A program made the position numbers and the translations under genes. From NCBI GenBank assembly GCA_963774415.1, contig CAVZEU010000003.1, forward strand, positions 930,001 to 994,000: DNA of 64,000 bases. The letters run 5' to 3'. This document shows positions 8,436-16,524 of the stretch, one piece after another (the stretch's first letter is position 1; each line of letters begins with the position of its first letter). Source of the DNA: SZUA-36 sp963774415 (lineage in GTDB: Bacteria; Pseudomonadota; Gammaproteobacteria; Xanthomonadales; SZUA-36). The notes below the pieces were generated by a model. The model was not told the origin of the DNA. It was given only the letters and a program-made list of their open reading frames with translations, and did no database searches.

Positions 8436-8741
8436 ATGGCAAAAGTATCCATGGTCAACCGCGAAAAACGGCGTACGAAACTGGTGAAAAAGTACGCGGA
8501 AAGAAGGACGGAATTGAAGGCCGTCATCGCGGATCCCGAAGTCGGCTTCGAGGAGAAGCAGCAGGCCATCTTTGCGCTGCAAAAGCTGCCGCGGGATTCC
8601 AGCCCGGTGCGCCAGCGTAACCGCTGCGAGATCACCGGACGCCCGCGCGGCTTTTATCGCAAGTTCGGCCTCTCGCGCAACAAGTTGCGTGAAGCGACCA
8701 TGCGCGGCGACGTGCCGGGCCTGAGGAAGGCCAGCTGGTAA
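8436..8741 (+). CDS. rpsN: 30S ribosomal protein S14 (zinc-independent long form)
   Basis: 101 residues, equal to E. coli. S14 is a late-assembling head protein. This is the long C-minus form: it lacks the paired CxxC motifs of the short zinc form and keeps only a lone cysteine in RNRCEITGRPRGFYRKFGLSR. The C-terminal GLRKASW is the usual end. A 52-bp gap precedes rpsH. Confidence 0.97.
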   Translation: MAKVSMVNREKRRTKLVKKYAERRTELKAVIADPEVGFEEKQQAIFALQKLPRDSSPVRQRNRCEITGRPRGFYRKFGLSRNKLREATMRGDVPGLRKASW

Positions 8742-8793
8742 CCGCCCAAGGGCAGGTTTGACCCGGTTTTGACGAGAAACAAGGTATTGAATC

Positions 8794-9189
8794 ATGAGTA
8801 TGAGTGACCCGATTGCCGATATGCTGACACGCATCAGGAATGCGCAGGCAACCAACAAGGTTTCGGTGAGCATGCCGAATTCGAAAATGAAAGTGGGCAT
8901 CGCCAAGGTTTTGAAGGACGAAGGCTTTATCAGCGATTATCGTATCGACGAGAACGACGGCAAGCCGCTGCTCGAGATCGTGCTCAAGTACTTCGAGGGC
9001 CGGGGTGTCATCGACAGCATGAAGCGTGTCAGCCGGCCGGGTTTGCGCCAGTACCGGGGCAAGGATGATTTGCCGCGCGTCCTCGACGGCCTCGGAATTG
9101 TCATTGTCAGTACTTCCAACGGCATCATGACCGATGCCGCCGCCCGGGCCGCGGGCCGGGGCGGTGAAGTGATTTGTTACGTGGCCTAG
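8794..9189 (+). CDS. rpsH: 30S ribosomal protein S8
   Basis: 131 residues (E. coli 130). S8 binds helix 21 of 16S rRNA and, in E. coli, represses the spc operon from a site near rplE. The start MSMSDPIADMLTRIRNAQ and the C-terminal GIVIVSTSNGIMTD with GGEVICYVA are diagnostic. Whether the S8 target helix exists near rplE here was not determined. Confidence 0.98.
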   Translation: MSMSDPIADMLTRIRNAQATNKVSVSMPNSKMKVGIAKVLKDEGFISDYRIDENDGKPLLEIVLKYFEGRGVIDSMKRVSRPGLRQYRGKDDLPRVLDGLGIVIVSTSNGIMTDAAARAAGRGGEVICYVA

Positions 9190-9201
9190 GAGGAGACCGG
9201 T

Positions 9202-9729
9202 ATGTCACGTATAGCCAGCAGTCCGATCAAGTTGCCGTCCGGCGTTGCCATCAGCATCGACGGCTCGCAGTTGAACGTGAAAGGACCGAAGGGCAGCCTC
9301 GGCCTGAACCTGCACCCCTGTCTGAGCTTCGACGAGAACGACGGCGAATACATGGTCAGGCCCGACAACGACGCCAACATGGCCATGGCCGGAACGTTTC
9401 GCGCCCTGGTCGACAACATGGTGACCGGTGTCAGCGAAGGCTTCCAGAAGAAGCTGCAGTTGGTCGGAGTGGGTTACCGCGCGCAGGTTCAGGGCGATAC
9501 GCTGAGCCTGTCGCTGGGATTTTCGCACCCGGTGGAATACAAGGCGCCGGAAGGCGTCACGATTGAAACGACGTCACAGACGGAGATCGTGGTCAGCGGC
9601 TGCGACAAGCAGAAAGTCGGCCAGGTGGCGGCCGAGATCCGCGCGTACCGCCCGCCGGAGCCCTACAAGGGCAAGGGCGTGCGCTACGCCGACGAACGCG
9701 TCGTCAGAAAAGAAGCCAAGAAGGCCTGA
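9202..9729 (+). CDS. rplF: 50S ribosomal protein L6
   Basis: 175 residues (E. coli 177). L6 has two related domains and lies near the factor-binding site. Seen: N-terminal SRIASSPIKLPSGV, the second-domain GVGYRAQVQGDTLSLSLGFSHPV, and the C-terminal PEPYKGKGVRY just before the terminal REAKKA-type tail (here VVRKEAKKA). GGAGG precedes the ATG. Confidence 0.98.
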   Translation: MSRIASSPIKLPSGVAISIDGSQLNVKGPKGSLGLNLHPCLSFDENDGEYMVRPDNDANMAMAGTFRALVDNMVTGVSEGFQKKLQLVGVGYRAQVQGDTLSLSLGFSHPVEYKAPEGVTIETTSQTEIVVSGCDKQKVGQVAAEIRAYRPPEPYKGKGVRYADERVVRKEAKKA

Positions 9730-9757
9730 TGCAGCGGCTGGCCGGGAGGATTTAGAG

Positions 9758-10111
9758 ATGCAAAAGAAATTAGCGCGTTTGCGCAGGGCCCGCAAGGCAC
9801 GGGCACACATACGGCGCATGGGTGTACCGCGTCTGACCGTGCACCGCAGCGGCAGGCATATTTACGCCCAGGTGATCGCAGCCGATGGCGGTCATGTGAT
9901 CGCCGCTGCGTCGACCTTGCAAAAGGAGCTGAAGAGCGGTCTTTCCAGCACCAGCAACAAGGACGCCGCCAAAGCCGTGGGCAAGGCGATCGCTGAAAAG
10001 GCCGTGGCCGCCGGCATTTCCGACGTGGCGTTTGACCGCTCGGGTTACCGTTACCACGGGCGGGTCGCCGTACTCGCCGACGCGGCTCGCGAAGGCGGGC
10101 TGAAGTTTTAA
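9758..10111 (+). CDS. rplR: 50S ribosomal protein L18
   Basis: 117 residues, the E. coli length. L18 binds 5S rRNA. The start MQKKLARLRRARKAR has GGAGG about 11 nt upstream; an in-frame start at 9563 would run through rplF and is rejected. RLTVHRSGRHIYAQVI and the C-terminal FDRSGYRYHGRVAVLADAAR are diagnostic. Confidence 0.97.
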   Translation: MQKKLARLRRARKARAHIRRMGVPRLTVHRSGRHIYAQVIAADGGHVIAAASTLQKELKSGLSSTSNKDAAKAVGKAIAEKAVAAGISDVAFDRSGYRYHGRVAVLADAAREGGLKF

Positions 10112-10129
10112 GCAAAGCAGGTAATAAAG

Positions 10130-10642
10130 ATGTCGAGAATGGACAAAGAGAACAGCGATGGCATGCTCGAAAAGCTGGTCGCCGTCAACCGTGTAGCCAA
10201 AGTCGTCAAGGGCGGCCGCGTGTTTGGCTTTACCGCCCTGAGCGTCGTCGGCGACGGCAACGGCAAGGTCGGGTTTGGCTATGGCAAAGCGAAGGAAGTG
10301 CCGGTCGCGATCCAGAAGTCCATGGAAAAGGCGCGCCGGGACATGGTCACGATATCGCTCAAGGACGGCACGCTGTGGCATCCGGTCAAGGCCAGGCACA
10401 GCGGGTCCAACGTTTACATGCAGCCCGCGTCTGAGGGCACCGGCGTCATCGCCGGCGGTGCCATGCGCGCCGTGCTGGAAACCGTCGGCGTGCGCGACGT
10501 GCTGGCCAAGAGCGTGGGTTCGAACGCCCCGATCAACCTGGTCAGGGCGACGATCAAGGGGCTCAAGGCCATGCAGAACCCGGATTCGATGGCGGCCAAG
10601 CGCGGCAAGTCGGTGGAAGAAATTCTCGCGAACCATAAGTGA
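10130..10642 (+). CDS. rpsE: 30S ribosomal protein S5
   Basis: 170 residues (E. coli 167). S5 contributes to decoding fidelity and mRNA entry. EKLVAVNRVAKVVKGGRVF is the double-stranded-RNA-binding-like N-domain, followed by VGDGNGKVGFGYGKAKEVP and GVRDVLAKSVGSNAPINLVRA, split here at conserved glycine turns. The stop overlaps a GTG at 10639, a possible extended start for rpmD. Confidence 0.98.
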   Translation: MSRMDKENSDGMLEKLVAVNRVAKVVKGGRVFGFTALSVVGDGNGKVGFGYGKAKEVPVAIQKSMEKARRDMVTISLKDGTLWHPVKARHSGSNVYMQPASEGTGVIAGGAMRAVLETVGVRDVLAKSVGSNAPINLVRATIKGLKAMQNPDSMAAKRGKSVEEILANHK

Positions 10643-10650
10643 ACCGAACC

Positions 10651-10839
10651 ATGGCAAAGAAAAAACAGATCAACGTGAAGCTGGTGCGGTCCCCGATCGG
10701 GTCCCCGCCCAAGCACAGGGAATGCATCCGCGGGCTCGGACTCAAGCGCGTGCACCAGACGGTGACGCTGGAGGACACGCCGGCGATTCGGGGGATGGTG
10801 AACAGGGTCTATTACATGGTGCAGGTGGAACAGGCCTGA
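10651..10839 (+). CDS. rpmD: 50S ribosomal protein L30
   Basis: 62 residues (E. coli 59). L30 is a small 50S protein absent from some bacteria. KHRECIRGLGLKRVHQTV and EDTPAIRGMVNRVYYMVQV match the family. The ATG at 10651 fits the family start MAK but lacks a clear ribosome site; a GTG at 10639 in GTGA overlap with rpsE would add four residues and may be the true, coupled start. Confidence 0.95.
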   Translation: MAKKKQINVKLVRSPIGSPPKHRECIRGLGLKRVHQTVTLEDTPAIRGMVNRVYYMVQVEQA

Positions 10840-10867
10840 GCCGCGTCTGCACGAGGAATTGAGAGCT

Positions 10868-11299
10868 ATGAAATTGAATACCATAAGCCCGGCCGAAGGA
10901 TCGAAGCAACTGGGCAAACGCGTTGGCCGCGGCATCGGCTCGACCGACGGCAAGACCGCGGGCCGCGGTCACAAGGGCCAGAAATCCCGTTCCGGCGGTT
11001 ATCACAAGGTCGGCTTTGAAGGCGGCCAGATGCCGTTGCAAAGACGTTTGCCGAAACGCGGCTTTGCCTCCGGCAGCGCGCGTTACAGCGCCGAGGTGCG
11101 CCTTTATCGCCTCGACGCCATGGACATCGATGTCATCGACATCGAGGCGCTGAAGAAGGCGGGTGCCATCAAGCACGACGCAACCCGGGTCAAAGTCATC
11201 AAAACCGGCGAGATCAAGCGCGCCGTAACGCTCAAGGGGCTGCAGGTCAGCAAGGGCGCGCGCGCCGCTGTCGAAGCCGCGGGCGGCAAGGTTGAATAA
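10868..11299 (+). CDS. rplO: 50S ribosomal protein L15
   Basis: 143 residues (E. coli 144). L15 is a late-assembly protein reaching deep into 23S rRNA with a basic glycine-rich N-terminus. MKLNTISPAEGSK, GRGIGSTDGKTAGRGHKGQ and GGQMPLQRRLPKRGF are diagnostic. A TTG at 10859 is a poorer start. The TAA stop overlaps the secY ATG by one base. Confidence 0.97.
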   Translation: MKLNTISPAEGSKQLGKRVGRGIGSTDGKTAGRGHKGQKSRSGGYHKVGFEGGQMPLQRRLPKRGFASGSARYSAEVRLYRLDAMDIDVIDIEALKKAGAIKHDATRVKVIKTGEIKRAVTLKGLQVSKGARAAVEAAGGKVE

Positions 11300-12642
11300 T
11301 GGCGAAAACGCCTTCACAGGTTGCTGAGACTTTTGGTGGCATCGGCCGACTGACCGAGTTGCGTCAGCGGCTGCTGTTCGTATTCGGCGCCCTGATCGTA
11401 TACCGGGTTGGTACCTTCATCCCGGTGCCGGGTGTCAACCCGCAGGCGCTGCTGCAGTTCATGAATTCGCAGCAGGGCACGATCATCGACGTTTTCAACC
11501 TGTTTACCGGCGGCGCACTGCAGCGTTTTTCGCTGTTCGCGCTGGGCGTGATGCCATACATTTCCGCCTCCATCATCATCCAGTTGATGACCAGCGCGGT
11601 GCCGCAACTGCAGCAACTGAAGAAGCAAGGGTCGAGCGGCCGTGACAAGATTACCCAGTACACGCGCATATTCACGGTGCTGCTCGCCGGCTTCCAGGCC
11701 GGCAGTGTCGCTCTCGCCCTGCAGAGCCAGTCGTCGATCGTGTTCTCGCCAGGCTTCGGCTTCATCTTCACGGCCGTGGTGACACTGACCGCGGGCACGG
11801 TCTTCCTGATGTGGCTCGGTGAACAGATTACCGAGCGGGGCGTGGGTAACGGCATATCCCTGATCATCTTCGCGGGTATCGTCGCCAGGCTGCCGAGCGC
11901 GATTGCGGGCACGCTGGAGCTGGTCAACACGGGCCAGATGAGTATTCCGGCCACGCTGTTCGTCCTGTTCCTGATTCTGGCCGTTGTGTATTTCATCGTC
12001 CGCGTGGAACGCGGCCAGCGGCGCATCACCGTCAATTACGCCCAGCGCCAGGGCAGGGTGGCCTATCAGAACCAGGCCACCCATTTGCCGCTGAAACTGA
12101 ACATGTCGGGTGTGATCCCGGCGATTTTTGCATCCAGCCTGGTGATCTTCCCGTCGACGCTGGCAAAATGGTTCTCCAGTTCACAAGATCTCGGCTGGTT
12201 GACGGATGTGTCGGCCGCACTGACCCCGGGGAACCTGCCGTACACGGTGTTGTATTCCGCGCTGATCATATTTTTCTGTTTCTTTTACACGGCCCTGGTT
12301 TTCAACTCCAAGGAAACCGCGGATAACCTGAAAAAATCCGGGGCCTTCATTCCGGGCATACGGCCGGGACGTCACACGGCGGACTATATCGACCACGTGT
12401 TGACCCGCCTGACCATGGTCGGATCGCTGTACCTGGTGGCGGTGTGCCTGTTGCCGGACGTGCTCCGGGTTGTCTGGTCGGTGCCGTTTTATTTCGGTGG
12501 CACATCGGTGTTGATCGTCGTGGTCGTCATCATGGACTTTATCGCCCAGGTGCAGGCGCACCTGATATCGCATAAATACGACAGCCTGATGAAAAAGGCG
12601 AACCTGAAGTCCTATGGGCGTTCGGGTGTGGTGCGCCGCTAG
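11299..12642 (+). CDS. secY: Protein translocase subunit SecY
   Basis: 447 residues (E. coli 443). SecY forms the inner-membrane channel for Sec-dependent export and membrane insertion. Ten hydrophobic segments can be traced. Conserved pieces include the first-TM region FVFGALIVYRVGTFIPVPG, the plug-side GGALQRFSLFALGVMPYISA, and the cytosolic SecA/ribosome-contact loop with RGQRRITVNYAQRQ near residue 240. Position between rplO and rpmJ is the usual spc-operon end. Confidence 0.98.
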   Translation: MAKTPSQVAETFGGIGRLTELRQRLLFVFGALIVYRVGTFIPVPGVNPQALLQFMNSQQGTIIDVFNLFTGGALQRFSLFALGVMPYISASIIIQLMTSAVPQLQQLKKQGSSGRDKITQYTRIFTVLLAGFQAGSVALALQSQSSIVFSPGFGFIFTAVVTLTAGTVFLMWLGEQITERGVGNGISLIIFAGIVARLPSAIAGTLELVNTGQMSIPATLFVLFLILAVVYFIVRVERGQRRITVNYAQRQGRVAYQNQATHLPLKLNMSGVIPAIFASSLVIFPSTLAKWFSSSQDLGWLTDVSAALTPGNLPYTVLYSALIIFFCFFYTALVFNSKETADNLKKSGAFIPGIRPGRHTADYIDHVLTRLTMVGSLYLVAVCLLPDVLRVVWSVPFYFGGTSVLIVVVVIMDFIAQVQAHLISHKYDSLMKKANLKSYGRSGVVRR

Positions 12643-12746
12643 GCGGGCCCGGTTGGGCCGTACGGGTTGCAAGTGATGGTTGGTGGAAGGCCCGATCCTG
12701 GCACGGATCAACGTGACCACCGTTGTAATATCTGAGGAGAGCTGCC

Positions 12747-12860
12747 ATGAAAGTGCAAGCTTCAGTGAAGAAAATTTGCAGGAACTGCAAGATCGTGCGC
12801 CGCCGGGGCGTTATTTACGTCATCTGCACGGAGAAAAAGCACAAACAGAGACAAGGCTGA
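12747..12860 (+). CDS. rpmJ: 50S ribosomal protein L36, zinc-binding form
   Basis: A 37-residue ORF reads MKVQASVKKICRNCKIVRRR and ends KKHKQRQG. L36 is the smallest common 50S protein. Zinc ligands are present: Cys11, Cys14, Cys27 and His32, so this is the C-plus form. A GAGGAG ribosome site lies about 9 nt upstream. Location between secY and rpsM is canonical. The 104-bp gap from secY shows no other coding sequence. Confidence 0.96.
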   Translation: MKVQASVKKICRNCKIVRRRGVIYVICTEKKHKQRQG

Positions 12861-12888
12861 TAACGTCTACGGATTTGTTTTTGTTGCT

Positions 12889-12916
12889 TTTACCGATCTG
12901 GCGGATTCGATATAAT
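12889..12916 (+). promoter_or_regulatory. Predicted sigma-70 promoter of the alpha operon
   Basis: A perfect TATAAT at 12911-12916 is preceded by TTTACC at 12889-12894 with a 16-bp spacer, inside an AT-rich stretch between rpmJ and rpsM. It would give an rpsM leader of about 40 nt. Prediction from sequence only. Confidence 0.65.
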
Positions 12917-12961
12917 GTGCTGTTTACTTGAGCAGCACCAACAGTAGCAGGAGTACGAAGT

Positions 12962-13318
12962 ATGGCTCGCATCGCGGGAGTCAACATACCAATTCAGAAA
13001 CACACATGGGTGGGGCTGACCAGCATCTATGGCATCGGCCGTTCGCGGGCGCTGCAGATCTGCGAAGCCGCCGGTGTGGCCCCGGACAAGAAAATCCGGG
13101 ATCTGACCGAACCCGAAGTCGAGCACATCCGTACGCAGGTGGCCAACCTGGCGGTCGAAGGCGACTTGCGTCGTGAGGTCGCGATGAACATCAAGCGCCT
13201 GATGGATCTCGGTTGCTACCGGGGGCTGCGTCATCGCCGCGGTTTGCCGGTGCGCGGCCAGCGCACGAAGACGAACGCCCGGACCCGCAAGGGCCCGCGC
13301 CGTCCGATCAAGCGATAA
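12962..13318 (+). CDS. rpsM: 30S ribosomal protein S13
   Basis: 118 residues, the E. coli length. S13 contacts both the 50S subunit and P-site tRNA from the 30S head. MARIAGVNIPIQKHTWVGL, the helix-hairpin-helix IYGIGRSRALQICEAAGV and the basic tail GLPVRGQRTKTNARTRKG are diagnostic. First gene of the alpha operon, with AGGAG about 11 nt before the ATG. Confidence 0.98.
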   Translation: MARIAGVNIPIQKHTWVGLTSIYGIGRSRALQICEAAGVAPDKKIRDLTEPEVEHIRTQVANLAVEGDLRREVAMNIKRLMDLGCYRGLRHRRGLPVRGQRTKTNARTRKGPRRPIKR

Positions 13319-13339
13319 GCGGTTACAGGTGGAAAACGA

Positions 13340-13732
13340 ATGGCAAAGCCAAGCACGAAAAAAGTAAAGAAGAGAGTCAAGAAGGTCGTGGTCGACGGGA
13401 TCGCCCACATCCACGCTTCCTTCAACAATACGATCATCACGCTCAGCGACCGGCAGGGCAATGTCCTGTCGTGGGCGACATCCGGCGGGGCCGGTTTCCG
13501 CGGCTCCCGCAAGAGCACGCCGTTCGCCGCCCAGGTGGCGGCAGAAGCGGCCGGTCGCACCGCGCTCGATTTTGGATTGAAGAACCTGGAGGTTCGCGTC
13601 AAGGGCCCGGGCCCGGGCCGTGAATCGTCCGTGCGCGCGCTGAACGCGCTGGGGTACAAGATTACGAACATCATCGACGTCACACCGATCGCGCACAACG
13701 GTTGCCGTCCGCCGAAAAAACGCCGCGTCTAG
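13340..13732 (+). CDS. rpsK: 30S ribosomal protein S11
   Basis: 130 residues (E. coli 129). S11 forms part of the platform and mRNA exit site. HIHASFNNTIITLSDRQGN, GFRGSRKSTPFAAQVAAE and the C-terminal DVTPIAHNGCRPPKKRRV are diagnostic. It lies 21 bp after rpsM. Confidence 0.98.
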   Translation: MAKPSTKKVKKRVKKVVVDGIAHIHASFNNTIITLSDRQGNVLSWATSGGAGFRGSRKSTPFAAQVAAEAAGRTALDFGLKNLEVRVKGPGPGRESSVRALNALGYKITNIIDVTPIAHNGCRPPKKRRV

Positions 13733-13744
13733 GAGACAACCAAG

Positions 13745-14371
13745 ATGGCAAGATATATCGGACCAACATGCAAACTCGCGCGTCGTGAAGGCGTCGACCT
13801 GGGCCTCAAGAGCCCGGCCCGCGGCCTGGAGTCCAAGTGCAAGCTGAACCAGCCTCCGGGCCAGCACGGCGCCAGCCGCCGGCAACGGCTCTCGGACTAC
13901 GCGCTGCAATTGCGCGAGAAGCAGAAAATGCGCCGCATCTACGGTGTGCTGGAAAAGCAGTTCCGCAACTACTACAAGAAGGCGGCGGCGATGAAGGGAG
14001 CGACCGGCCTCAACCTGATGTTGCTGCTGGAAAGCCGCCTCGACAACGTCGTTTACCGCATGGGTTTCGCGGTGACGCGCGCGCAGGCACGCCAATTGGT
14101 TACGCACCGCGCGGTCACGGTCAACGGTAATCGGGTCAACATTCCTTCTTTCCAGGTCAGCGAAGGCGACGTTATCAGCCTGACGGACAAGGCCAAGAAC
14201 CAGTTGCGGGTCAAGGAAGCGGCCACGCTCAGCCAGGAACTGGACCTGGCGCCGGTCTGGATGGAAGTGGATTACAAGAAAATGGAAGGTGTTTACAAGA
14301 CCGCACCGGAACGTGACGATCTTCCGCCCGACATCAACGAAAACCTGATCGTCGAACTTTATTCCAAGTAA
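13745..14371 (+). CDS. rpsD: 30S ribosomal protein S4
   Basis: 208 residues (E. coli 206). S4 nucleates 30S assembly on 16S rRNA and in E. coli represses the alpha operon from the rpsM leader. MARYIGPTCKLARREG, PPGQHGASRRQRLSDYALQL, and the S4 RNA-binding domain with RLDNVVYRMGFA and ARQLVTHRAVTVNG are clear. The N-terminus is the zinc-free type. Confidence 0.98.
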   Translation: MARYIGPTCKLARREGVDLGLKSPARGLESKCKLNQPPGQHGASRRQRLSDYALQLREKQKMRRIYGVLEKQFRNYYKKAAAMKGATGLNLMLLLESRLDNVVYRMGFAVTRAQARQLVTHRAVTVNGNRVNIPSFQVSEGDVISLTDKAKNQLRVKEAATLSQELDLAPVWMEVDYKKMEGVYKTAPERDDLPPDINENLIVELYSK

Positions 14372-14441
14372 AGATTGGCCCCGCTGCCCATGGTGCCGGC
14401 GGCGGGTCTCAACCGGTCAATGAACGAGTGAGGTACGTCAC

Positions 14442-15428
14442 ATGATGAATGTGATCGAAAACATGCTGAGGCCGTCCGCGGTCGGCGTGAATGAAATCAA
14501 TCCCAACCGGGCCCGTATCACGCTGGAGCCCCTGGAAAGAGGATTCGGCCATACGTTGGGCAACGCCCTGCGGCGCGTGCTGCTGTCTTCAATTCCCGGT
14601 TGCGCGATCACCGAAGTTGAAATCGATGGCGTGTTGCACGAATACACGGCCGTCGAGGGTTTGCAGGAGGATATCATCGAGGTTCTGCTGAATCTCAAGG
14701 GGATCGCCCTGCGCATGTTTGAGCGCGAAGAAGCCGTGTTGACGCTCAGCAAGAAAGGCCTCGGACCGGTCACGGCCGGTGATATCCAGATCGACCACGA
14801 TATCGAGATCGTCAATCCCGATCACGTGATTTGCAACCTGACCAAGAGCGGCAGCATCAGCATGCAAATCAAGGTCAAGCGCGGCGTCGGCTACCAGCCG
14901 GCTAACCAGTTGCTGGCCACGGAAGAGGAAAGCCGCCCGATCGGCCGCCTGATGCTGGACGCGTCTTTCTGTCCGATCCACCGTGTTTCCTACACCGTCG
15001 AGGCCGCCCGCGTCGAACAACGCACCGATCTTGACAAGCTGATCCTGGACGTCGAGACCAACGGCACGATGGATTGCGAGGCCGCCGTTAAGCTGGCCGC
15101 CAATATACTGGCCGACCAATTGTCCGTATTCATCGATTTCAAGGCGCGCACCGAGGTCGTGGAAGAGGAGAAGTCTCACGAAATCGACCCGGTCCTGCTG
15201 CGCCCGATCGACGATCTTGAGCTGACGGTCCGTTCCGCCAACTGCCTGAAAGCGGAAACAATTCTATATATCGGCGACCTGGTCCAGAAGACCGAAGTCG
15301 AGCTTCTGAAAACACCCAACCTCGGCAAGAAATCCCTGACCGAGATCAAGGACGTGCTGGCGCAACACGAATTGTCGCTGGGCACCAAACTGGAAAACTG
15401 GCCGCCGCCCGCACTGGCTGACGCCTGA
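14442..15428 (+). CDS. rpoA: DNA-directed RNA polymerase alpha subunit
   Basis: 328 residues (E. coli 329). The N-terminal domain (about 1-235) dimerises and holds beta and beta'; LEPLERGFGHTLGNALRRVL near residue 30 is its signature. After a linker, the C-terminal domain (about 250-328) binds UP elements and activators; ELTVRSANCLKAETI and the helix-hairpin-helix NLGKKSLTEIKDVLA are present. A 70-bp gap after rpsD and GAGG before the ATG; an ATG one codon later is also possible. Confidence 0.98.
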   Translation: MMNVIENMLRPSAVGVNEINPNRARITLEPLERGFGHTLGNALRRVLLSSIPGCAITEVEIDGVLHEYTAVEGLQEDIIEVLLNLKGIALRMFEREEAVLTLSKKGLGPVTAGDIQIDHDIEIVNPDHVICNLTKSGSISMQIKVKRGVGYQPANQLLATEEESRPIGRLMLDASFCPIHRVSYTVEAARVEQRTDLDKLILDVETNGTMDCEAAVKLAANILADQLSVFIDFKARTEVVEEEKSHEIDPVLLRPIDDLELTVRSANCLKAETILYIGDLVQKTEVELLKTPNLGKKSLTEIKDVLAQHELSLGTKLENWPPPALADA

Positions 15429-15457
15429 GCAACGGCTGAGCAACACAGGAAAGCACC

Positions 15458-15847
15458 ATGCGTCATTTAAAATCGGGCCGTAAACTGAACCGTAACAGCA
15501 GCCACAGAAAGGCCATGTTCCGTAACATGGCGGCCTCGCTGTTCGAACACGAAATCATCAAGACCACGTTGCCCAAGGCCAAGGAACTGCGCCGCGTCGC
15601 TGAACCGCTGATTACGCTGGCCAAGAGCGACAGCGTCGAACATCGGCGGCTGGCGTTCGACCGGCTGCGCGACAAGGCGGCCGTCGGCAAGCTGTTCACC
15701 GAGATCGGTCCGCGCTATGTCGAGCGGCCGGGTGGCTACCTCCGTATCATGAAGTGCGGTTTTCGTCCCGGCGACCAGGCGCCGATGGCTTACGTCGAAC
15801 TGGTCGATCGGCCGCGCGAGGACGAAACACCCGAAGCCGGTTCCTGA
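15458..15847 (+). CDS. rplQ: 50S ribosomal protein L17
   Basis: 129 residues (E. coli 127). L17 sits near the tunnel exit. MRHLKSGRKLNRNSSHRKAM and KTTLPKAKELRRVAEPLITL are diagnostic, with RIMKCGFRPGDQAPMAYVEL toward the end. Last gene of the ribosomal supercluster; strand changes beyond it. Confidence 0.98.
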   Translation: MRHLKSGRKLNRNSSHRKAMFRNMAASLFEHEIIKTTLPKAKELRRVAEPLITLAKSDSVEHRRLAFDRLRDKAAVGKLFTEIGPRYVERPGGYLRIMKCGFRPGDQAPMAYVELVDRPREDETPEAGS

Positions 15848-15903
15848 GCGCAGGCCCCGTCTTCGTAGCCGCTTGCCTGTTCCCATTTGTGTGCTAAGAA
15901 AAG

Positions 15904-15927
15904 GGCGCCGCATCGGGATGCGGCGCC
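15904..15927 (-). terminator. Strong hairpin between convergent rplQ and the minus-strand secreted-protein gene
   Basis: GGCGCCGCAT (15904-15913), loop CGGG, then ATGCGGCGCC (15918-15927): a perfect 10-bp stem. On the minus strand it is followed by CCTTTTCTTAG, a fair U-rich tail, so it best fits termination of minus-strand transcripts. It may also stop or protect the rplQ transcript, but there is no U tract on the plus side. The rest of 15848-16094 holds nothing recognisable. Confidence 0.55.
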
Positions 15928-16094
15928 GAACTCAGCCAGTGCCCGCTGTATGGATAAGCGGTTGCTGACTACGAGGAGACCTGGTTCAAAGGGGATCTCA
16001 TAACCGGGTCCAACCTCTTGATCTCAATACTGTATATCCCAAGTGTTCGGTCCTTCCTAAAGCCGGCGCGGGTGGCAATGGGCTGCCGCTCGGC

Positions 16095-16430
16095 TCATCC
16101 GCCGCAACCGCCGCCGCCTCCACCCCCGTCATCGTGACCGCCCGTCGCACTGCATTTCAGAATGCCGATCTCGCCGCGGTTGTTCTGTAGCGTGTAAACG
16201 ATGCCCGGCGGTCCCTGGATGGCCGTTGTGTTCAGCAGCTTGTAGTTCTTTGCCGGGCCCATCAGGTAAGCAAGAAAGTCCGCGCAGGGGTCACCGCTGG
16301 GGATGGGTTGGGAAAGATCCGAAAAATCCCAGGCTACGATTCTTATGCCCGTTGTCTCCTCGGCTTCCGCCGATGCGGCGGCGGGCAGGAGGAATAGCAG
16401 TGCCGTCAACAAAATGGATAAGGTTTTCAT
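16095..16430 (-). CDS. Small secreted protein with glycine-rich C-terminus, function unknown
   Basis: 111 residues. A signal peptide is clear: MKTLSILLTALLFLLPAAASA, cleaved probably after ASA or AEA (residues 21-23). The mature part of about 90 residues has cysteines in DPCADF and LKCSATG, then ends in an aspartate/glycine run and GCGG, so three cysteines in all. No family is recognised. AGGAG lies 8 nt before the ATG. It follows the 436-residue secreted protein by 94 bp on the same strand and probably shares its transcript, with a strong hairpin between them (16478-16503). Confidence 0.7.
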   Translation of the reverse strand: MKTLSILLTALLFLLPAAASAEAEETTGIRIVAWDFSDLSQPIPSGDPCADFLAYLMGPAKNYKLLNTTAIQGPPGIVYTLQNNRGEIGILKCSATGGHDDGGGGGGGCGG

Positions 16431-16477
16431 GTTCCGCTCCTGTGTTCAATGTGGTCCGGGTTCGCCTCTGCCGGTGC

Positions 16478-16503
16478 GGGGAGGCCCCTGACGGGGCTTC
16501 CCC
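16478..16503 (-). other. 11-bp intercistronic hairpin
   Basis: GGGGAGGCCCC (16478-16488), loop TGAC, GGGGCTTCCCC (16493-16503): ten Watson-Crick pairs and one G-T pair. It lies between the two secreted-protein genes and lacks a T tract on either side, so it is more likely an mRNA stability or attenuation element than a full terminator. Confidence 0.55.
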
Positions 16504-16524
16504 TTCCGGGATCCGCGTACCCGG